Below are positions 6,052-10,581 of a DNA stretch of 10,581 nt, piece by piece; within the stretch, counting starts at the first letter, position 1; the number at the start of each line of letters is the position of its first letter. The stretch is from contig DASVCA010000174.1 in assembly GCA_036381835.1 (NCBI GenBank), positions 1-10,581 of the forward strand. Direction: 5' to 3'. A program made the translations under genes and the position numbers. The notes under the pieces were generated by a model, which was given only the letters and a program-made list of their open reading frames with translations, had not been told where the DNA came from and did no database searches. This stretch comes from DASULK01 sp036381835. Lineage in GTDB: Bacteria > Actinomycetota > Actinomycetes > Mycobacteriales > Micromonosporaceae.

Positions 6052-6954
6052 TCACCCTACCCGCGTCCGGTGCCGGGTGTCGGCGTCCACCTGACCGCAT
6101 CCCGGCCCGACCGCCCACACCCACCGTGTGCCGTCCCCGTCGGTGAAAACCAAGATCAAGGCGGGTTCGCTCTCGAACGCGGCGTAGTCGACCAGTTCGA
6201 CCGTGACCGGGGCCGGGTGAGCGGCTGCGACCGCGCTCAGGCAGGCGGTGAGGTCGTCGTCGTCGGCCAGCCGCTCCAAGCCCGGCACCACGGGTAGGGG
6301 TCTGTCCGTCGTCGCATGCAACACCAGCGGCCCGACGTCGACCGTGGTAGGCGAGTCGGCCGCTTCGCTCAGGTTGGTCCGGAGATAGCGGGTCTGGCTG
6401 GCCACGATGTGATCCGCCGGCGGCGGTACGAGCGCGGCCGCAGGGGTAGCCGACCCGTCCGCTTCGATCGACTGGGAGTCCAACTCGCTCGAACCGGTCG
6501 TGAAGGGATCGAGCGAGCCGACACCGACACCCACGACGACCGCGGCGGCTGCGATGACGCCGACATGCGCCCAGCGGACCCGGCGGCGCCTGCCCGCCGG
6601 TCTCCGGCCGGTGGAGCTGCGGTCATCCGGCGCGGTCGTCGTGCGTCGCGGCTGGGCCGGCAGGCGGGGCGGTGACTGCACCGCACCACGGTCGGCGTCG
6701 CCGACGGCCGCGAGCGCATCGGTTAGGCGTGCGGTGACGTCGGCTGGCATGACGACTTCCTCCGACCCCCAGGCGACCAGGCAGTCGTGTACCCGTTCGG
6801 TGGCCGCGACCAGGGCCGCGTGGGCTTCGGCCCACTCGGGCTCATCGGCGATCAGGCGGGCGACGACGCCTTGCTCCGGCGTGCCGTCGAGGGCCCCGCC
6901 GACGTAGTCGGCCAGCAGGTCGAGATCGATGTCCTGGAACTGGCCCCGGCTCAC
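6052..6954 (-). CDS. rsmA: Membrane-anchored anti-sigma factor (RsmA-like, partner of SigM)
   Basis: A 300-residue single-pass protein. A cytoplasmic N-terminal domain (DLDLLADYVGGALDGTPEQG near 10-30 and a helical stretch to about 85) would bind the sigma factor. An Arg-rich linker (103-128) leads to one transmembrane helix (about 128-148), then an extracytoplasmic domain with CLSAVAAAHPAPVTVELVDYAAF and a C-terminal WVWAVGPGCG. The zinc anti-sigma motif HxxxCxxC is absent; the cytoplasmic part has only H56 and C58. Start is GTG at 6954, overlapping the sigM stop (GTGA) with GGGAGGAA just upstream, so translation is coupled and both proteins should be made together. Position equals M. tuberculosis Rv3912. 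Function is inferred mainly from context and topology, as this domain is poorly conserved. Confidence 0.82.
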   Translation of the reverse strand: MSRGQFQDIDLDLLADYVGGALDGTPEQGVVARLIADEPEWAEAHAALVAATERVHDCLVAWGSEEVVMPADVTARLTDALAAVGDADRGAVQSPPRLPAQPRRTTTAPDDRSSTGRRPAGRRRRVRWAHVGVIAAAAVVVGVGVGSLDPFTTGSSELDSQSIEADGSATPAAALVPPPADHIVASQTRYLRTNLSEAADSPTTVDVGPLVLHATTDRPLPVVPGLERLADDDDLTACLSAVAAAHPAPVTVELVDYAAFESEPALILVFTDGDGTRWVWAVGPGCGQVDADTRHRTRVG

Positions 6955-7688
6955 TGTTCCTCCCGATCACCGTCGCGCCCGTCGCGGCCCGACTCCGGTT
7001 GGACGTCGCGCGCCGCGGAGGCGTTCCCCGAGCCGCCGCTGGCCGCCGTGGTGCGCACCCGGCCCACCGCCGCATCGCCGAGCAGCATCGCCAAGCGTGC
7101 CCGGCCCCGGGCGCAGCGGCTCTTCACGGTTCCCTCGGCCACGCCCAGAATCTCAGCCACCTCCGCGACCGGATAGCCCTGCACGTCCACCAGGATCAAT
7201 GCGGCCCGCTGTTCGACCGGCAACCGGGCGAGTGCCTGCCGGACCACGAGCACCGTGTCGTGGTCCGGGATCGGTGCGGCCGGTTCGCTCTGACCGGCCG
7301 AGCGGTCGCCGGAGGGTGTCGCCGGGTCAGGGAACGGGACCGTGCGGTGCGACCGCTGCCGGCGGATGCGGTCGAGGCAGGCGTTGACCACGATCCGGTG
7401 CAGCCAGGTGCTGACCGCCGCCTCGCCCCGGAACCTGGACGCGGCCCGATGCGCCGAAAGCAGCGCGTCCTGCAACGCGTCGGCCGCCTCCTCGCGGTCC
7501 CCGAGCGTCCGTAGCGCGACCGCCCATAGTCGGTCCCGGTGCCGGTGAAAGAGGGTCGCGAATGCGGCGCGATCCCCGGCGACGTGGGCGGCGAGCAATT
7601 CCTGATCACTGGGATCGTCGGACCGCGGATGCTGCGCCGCGGGCCGGACAGCAGGCTGTCGTTCGCTGCGCCCTGCGGTACCGGTCAC
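6951..7688 (-). CDS. sigM: ECF RNA polymerase sigma factor, SigM type
   Basis: A 245-residue sigma-70 family protein with only regions 2 and 4. Sigma-2 spans about 30-112 (LFHRHRDRLWAVALRTLG, DREEAADALQDALLSAHR, the -10 recognition segment FRGEAAVSTWLHRIVVNACLD). Sigma-4 spans about 147-203 (LPVEQRAALILVDVQGYP, helix-turn-helix VAEVAEILGVAEGTVKSRCARGRARL). It redirects RNA polymerase to its own regulon, probably controlled by the anti-sigma factor coded directly downstream. The C-terminal 40 residues are a low-complexity Gly/Arg/Glu tail. Start is GTG at 7688, with only a weak AGGG upstream; TAGGGT (7700-7695) ends 6 nt before it, so a leaderless message is possible. It lies 63 nt after the pseudokinase gene, matching Rv3911 in order. 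Confidence 0.94.
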   Translation of the reverse strand: MTGTAGRSERQPAVRPAAQHPRSDDPSDQELLAAHVAGDRAAFATLFHRHRDRLWAVALRTLGDREEAADALQDALLSAHRAASRFRGEAAVSTWLHRIVVNACLDRIRRQRSHRTVPFPDPATPSGDRSAGQSEPAAPIPDHDTVLVVRQALARLPVEQRAALILVDVQGYPVAEVAEILGVAEGTVKSRCARGRARLAMLLGDAAVGRVRTTAASGGSGNASAARDVQPESGRDGRDGDREEQ

Positions 7689-7751
7689 CGATGCACCCTA
7701 ACCGAGCCGGACGGGCCTGGTGGGGTCGGCACGACCAGACGCGTCGCGGTC

Positions 7752-9299
7752 TCACCTGCCGTGGACGATGATCTCCTGGACCCCGATCTTGAATTTCGCG
7801 GGGGCGTCCTGCGGCAGCTCGGTGATCCAGAACAGCAGGTACTGGTACCGCTGGTCGGGATCGAAGTCGGAGAAGCTCATGGTCGAGCCGTCGTACCGCT
7901 CGTACGGTTCCCCGATCCGGGTGTAGCTCTCCAGAATCTGATTGTCGCCGGCGGAGGTGGCGGGTGCGTCGGCCGAGCCGGTCCGCAACTCGGCGGAGGC
8001 ACCGGACGCGGAGAGGACCACCTGAACCGAGGTGAGGTAGCGCGGCTCGTCCAGGTTGATCAAGATGCCCATGCCCCGCTTCAGACCACCGAACCTGGGG
8101 TTGCGATCGTACGAGTGAGTCGACCATCCCTCGTTGAGGTCCCCGTCGACCACCGCGGCGATGCCGCCGAGTTCGTCCCGCCGCCGCGAGTCGGGGTCGA
8201 TGACCCGCACCTGGTCCGCGGTGAGCGTGAGCTGCTGCGGCGTGCCGGTCGAGGGGTCGTCCGACGGTGACGCGCTCGGTGTCCCGTCGGGCTGGGCGGT
8301 GGGACCGCCGGTGACGTCGCCGTCGCCGCCGGAGAACACGCTGACCCCGATGATCAAGCCAGCGAGTGCGACCGCTACCAGGCCCGCGACACCGGCCAGC
8401 ACCCGCCGCCGGGTATCCGGCACCGGCTCGGGTCGGTCGTCGTCGGTGTCGAGGAAACGCAGGGCACCGCTCGGGTAGAGGTGCTGGTCTTCGTCAGGCG
8501 TGCTGAACCGGCTCAGCTCGGCCGCCAGGATGTCCGCCGCGGGCGCGGGCACCTTCGCGTCGAGCAAATCCATGATCAAGTCGTCGAGGTAGGAGGGGAT
8601 GCCGGCGCGGATCTGCCGCGGTGCCGCGATCACCCCGCTACTGTCGCGTACCGCATCCGGCAGTCTCGTGGGACGATGCGCGGCCTCGTCGGCGGTCTCG
8701 GCATACGGCCAGTGTCCGGTCAGCGCGAAGTAGAGCAGCCCACCGATCGCGCGGATGTCCACGTCCGGTCGGTCCGCCGGCTCGGCGCGCATGTCCGCGA
8801 GCATCACCCGTCCGTCGTCGGCGATCAGCACGGTGCCGGGATGGATGCCGCCATGCACCAGTCCGCTGGCGTGAATAGCGGCCACCCCGCTGGCGACCGC
8901 ATGTCCGACGGCTGCGGCGCGGGCCGGGTCGAGCGGGCCGCCGGCTACCAGATCCCGCAACGGGATCCCATCCACCCACTCCCGTACGACGTAGGCGCGC
9001 TCCGTCTCGTCGATGGCGTCGTACACCCCGGCCAGGTTGGGGTGGAGCACACGGCTGGCGGCCACGGCGGCCTGGAGCATGCCGTTCGCCGACTCGCCAC
9101 CCGGATAACGCACGATCACGGCGACCGGACGGCGGAGCACCACGTCGACGCCGCGCCAGATCATCCGGCCGAGGCCGTCGTCGTTGATCTGCTCTACCAG
9201 TTCGTAGCGCTCGGCGAGGATCTCCCCGACCACGGGCGCGCCGAAGGTCGCGGCCGGCGGTGCCTCACCCGCCTGCTGACCCTCGTCGACCTGGGGCAC
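7752..9299 (-). CDS. Membrane pseudokinase with extracellular discoidin-like domain (MviN C-terminal half equivalent)
   Basis: A 515-residue protein with a Ser/Thr kinase-like domain at about 28-265, one transmembrane helix at 300-322, a Pro/Ser/Thr-rich spacer to about 355, and an extracellular beta-sandwich-like domain (VVDGDLNEGWST at 383-394, RFGGLKRGMGILINLDEP at 402-419). Catalytic elements are lost: the beta-3 VAVK lysine is I62, HRDLKPEN reads HGGIHPGT (149-156, catalytic Asp replaced by G151), DFG reads DMR (169-171), and the Gly-rich loop is NDDGLG. It is therefore a pseudokinase. In M. tuberculosis the same modules form the C-terminal half of MviN (Rv3910), where the phosphorylated pseudokinase recruits FhaA; here they are encoded apart from murJ. 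Start is GTG 9299 with AAAGGAGG 4 nt upstream. A regulatory partner of MurJ is the likely role. Confidence 0.9.
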   Translation of the reverse strand: MPQVDEGQQAGEAPPAATFGAPVVGEILAERYELVEQINDDGLGRMIWRGVDVVLRRPVAVIVRYPGGESANGMLQAAVAASRVLHPNLAGVYDAIDETERAYVVREWVDGIPLRDLVAGGPLDPARAAAVGHAVASGVAAIHASGLVHGGIHPGTVLIADDGRVMLADMRAEPADRPDVDIRAIGGLLYFALTGHWPYAETADEAAHRPTRLPDAVRDSSGVIAAPRQIRAGIPSYLDDLIMDLLDAKVPAPAADILAAELSRFSTPDEDQHLYPSGALRFLDTDDDRPEPVPDTRRRVLAGVAGLVAVALAGLIIGVSVFSGGDGDVTGGPTAQPDGTPSASPSDDPSTGTPQQLTLTADQVRVIDPDSRRRDELGGIAAVVDGDLNEGWSTHSYDRNPRFGGLKRGMGILINLDEPRYLTSVQVVLSASGASAELRTGSADAPATSAGDNQILESYTRIGEPYERYDGSTMSFSDFDPDQRYQYLLFWITELPQDAPAKFKIGVQEIIVHGR

Positions 9300-9344
9300 C
9301 GGTCCTCCTTTGGGCGTGCCGGCTCGGCACAGGTGGTCTCGTCT

Positions 9345-9370
9345 GTCGCAACGACCTTACCTGGGTTTCC
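9345..9370 (-). promoter_or_regulatory. Candidate promoter(s) of the pseudokinase-sigM-rsmA unit
   Basis: Minus strand GGAAAC (9370-9365), 16 nt, then CGAC (9348-9345) resembles the ECF pattern GGAAC-N16/17-CGTC, with one mismatch in each box. TAAGGT (9359-9354) lies inside this interval and fits a TAnnnT -10, though without a good -35. Autoregulation by SigM would need transcription to run through the pseudokinase gene into sigM. Confidence 0.3.
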
Positions 9371-9397
9371 TGCACCGCTAATATGTCACCTTCCCAC

Positions 9398-9449
9398 CGG
9401 GTCGTCCGAGGCGACCCGCCGCCCGCTCCGGCTAGGGGCCGGGCGCGGG
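9398..9449 (-). terminator. Tandem hairpins downstream of murJ
   Basis: A GC hairpin at 9422-9449 has a 5-bp inner stem CCGGC/GCCGG, 5-nt loop, small internal loop and 5 more pairs. After it on the minus strand comes a 7-bp perfect stem CGGGTCG/CGACCCG with a 7-nt loop (9398-9418). They lie about 70-120 nt past the murJ stop and lack T-runs. Together they may end the murJ transcript or attenuate read-through into the pseudokinase gene. Confidence 0.45.
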
Positions 9450-9516
9450 TCGACCGGCGTGGACGGCGGAAGCCGCGGCGAGCATCCGATTCCCCGTTAT
9501 CCGCGGATCATGCGGA

Positions 9517-10581
9517 TCAGCGGATGAGTCTGCGCCGGACCATCTCGACGGCACTGTGGATCTCCGGCAACCGCAGCGCCATCGCGATCCCCGCGTAGAC
9601 CGCCACGATGACCGCGCCGCCCACCACGAGCTGGACGATCGACTCGACGCGGGTGGGCGGAGTGCCGCCGGGCAGCAGCTTGACCACGATCAGCCCGGCC
9701 AGAGTGGCACCGAGCGCGGCGACAAGCACCTTGGCGAGGCCGACCGACATATCCCGTAGCCCGATTCGACCGACCCGGCCACGCAGCAGCCAGGCGGAGG
9801 CGATGGCCGCTACCACGTACGAGACGGCGTTGCCGATCATCAGGCCGGCCGCGGTGAACTGGGCGGCGAAGGCGAGGAACAGCCCGATCTGCAGCAGCGC
9901 CCGCAACGCCACGACCGGGATGTTGATAAGTGCGGGTGTCTTGGTGTCCGGCAGTGCGTAGAACGCGGAGGTGAACAGTCGGCTGATCGCGAACGGGACC
10001 AGGGCCAGCCCGGCGGTCAGCAGCACCAGCGCGGTCGCCACCGCGTTGTCGGCGGTGAACGCCCCGTATCGGAACAGGATGACCGAGATCGGTTGAGCGA
10101 GCACCGCGTAGGCCACGGCGATCGGGGCGAGGACGACGGTGACCATCCGGGTTCCCCGGGTCAGATCGGCGGCCAGGTCGCCCGTGCGGCCGTCCGCAGC
10201 GGCCGCACTCATCCGGGGCATCAGCGCGGTGATGATCGAGACTCCGATGATGCCGTGCGCCATCATCAGCATCAGATAGACGTTGTTATAGATCAGCGGT
10301 CCGGCGGCGTTCTCCCGGCCTGCCCGGTTGAGCAGGTTGAACACCACGATCAAACCGAGCTGGGTGACCGCGACGTAGCAGAACATCCAGCCACCGAGCC
10401 GGCCGAGTTCGCGCAGACCGAGCGCCCGGAAGTCGAATCGCCAGCGCCAGTGGAAGCCGACTCTGCGCAGCGCCGGCAGCAGGCCGGCCGCCTGCACCGC
10501 CACCCCGAGCAGCGTGCCGCCGCCGATCAACAGGATCTGTCCGGGGGTCATCGCCTCGGGTGAGATGGCCTTCGCCCCGAA
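9517..10581 (-). CDS. murJ: Lipid II flippase MurJ (MviN), C-terminal part
   Basis: The frame is open from the right window edge to TGA at 9517, giving 354 residues; the start lies outside, since an in-frame FGAKAISPEAMTPG segment precedes the first internal ATG. MurJ moves the undecaprenyl-linked peptidoglycan precursor lipid II across the cytoplasmic membrane and belongs to the MOP exporter superfamily. The fragment is mostly hydrophobic helices, roughly nine, with family landmarks NNVYLMLMMAHGIIGVSIITALMPRMS, VILFRYGAFT, and FYALPDTKTPALINI. It ends soon after the last helix with a short basic tail (RLPEIHSAVEMVRRRLIR), so unlike mycobacterial MviN it carries no C-terminal pseudokinase; that module is the next gene. 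Identity is firm; N-terminal features cannot be judged. Confidence 0.95.
   Translation of the reverse strand, partial: FGAKAISPEAMTPGQILLIGGGTLLGVAVQAAGLLPALRRVGFHWRWRFDFRALGLRELGRLGGWMFCYVAVTQLGLIVVFNLLNRAGRENAAGPLIYNNVYLMLMMAHGIIGVSIITALMPRMSAAAADGRTGDLAADLTRGTRMVTVVLAPIAVAYAVLAQPISVILFRYGAFTADNAVATALVLLTAGLALVPFAISRLFTSAFYALPDTKTPALINIPVVALRALLQIGLFLAFAAQFTAAGLMIGNAVSYVVAAIASAWLLRGRVGRIGLRDMSVGLAKVLVAALGATLAGLIVVKLLPGGTPPTRVESIVQLVVGGAVIVAVYAGIAMALRLPEIHSAVEMVRRRLIR

Larger units (their letters stand above)
9300..9516. other. murJ-pseudokinase intergenic region
   Basis: The 217-bp gap holds two hairpins (9398-9418, 9422-9449), candidate promoter elements for the pseudokinase gene, its Shine-Dalgarno (9304-9311), and just after the murJ stop a 10-bp palindrome ATCCGCGGAT (9499-9508). 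I see no open reading frame that looks coding. Confidence 0.6.

Noticed and set aside
9497..9508. TTATCCGCG, resembling a DnaA box
   Set aside because: It is a single, imperfect match in a GC-rich gap with no AT-rich region or further boxes, so it does not indicate oriC in this window.
8481..9527. Plus-strand open frame of 348 codons opposite the pseudokinase gene
   Set aside because: Antisense to a gene with clear domains and a good ribosome binding site; its own product has no family features.
1..10581. parS centromere-like sites, expected because the region is probably near parAB
   Set aside because: I found no GTTTCACGTGAAAC-like palindrome by eye. A pattern search would be needed to exclude degenerate copies.

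Overview
The window is GC-rich with the strong third-position GC bias of an actinomycete. Gene content and order point to a Micromonosporaceae-like organism, but the family-level placement is an inference. Nine of the ten genes lie on the minus strand. Read on that strand from the right edge they are: murJ (N-terminus outside the window), a membrane-anchored pseudokinase, an ECF sigma factor (SigM type), its membrane anti-sigma factor, trxB, trxA, cwlM, then (beyond a plus-strand GNAT gene) a PLP aminotransferase and a D-alanine--D-alanine ligase-like gene that runs off the left edge. From mviN/murJ to the GNAT gene this is the same order as Mycobacterium tuberculosis Rv3910-Rv3916c, as I recall that genome. 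There the series continues into parB-parA near the replication origin, so the left flank here probably leads toward parB/parA and oriC.

Layout: 1-2302 holds a two-gene unit, the aminotransferase followed by the Ddl-like ligase, coupled by an ATGA overlap. 2303-2563 is a divergent promoter region. 2564-3217 is the GNAT gene, whose stop codon overlaps that of convergent cwlM in a shared CTAG. cwlM (3214-4380) has a GTG start set by a strong Shine-Dalgarno. 4381-4580 is regulatory, with a perfect 34-bp palindrome just after trxA. trxB-trxA (4581-5925) is preceded by an excellent match to the SigR disulfide-stress promoter, GGAAT-N18-GTT, and by a perfect TTGACA -35 element. sigM and its anti-sigma gene (6052-7688) overlap by GTGA. 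The pseudokinase (7752-9299) follows murJ after a 217-bp gap with hairpins and promoter-like elements.

How the genes fit together: MurJ flips lipid II. In mycobacteria its regulatory pseudokinase and extracellular domain are fused to it, but here they form a separate protein. CwlM is a cytoplasmic amidase-fold protein that in mycobacteria activates MurA. The Ddl-like ligase belongs to the peptidoglycan dipeptide-forming family. The thioredoxin system and an envelope-type ECF sigma/anti-sigma pair lie between them, so the locus combines control of cell-wall precursor supply with thiol redox balance. The least explained part is the aminotransferase/Ddl-like pair, which has no counterpart that I recall at this position in M. 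tuberculosis. I see no tRNA, rRNA, CRISPR array, insertion sequence or prophage gene.
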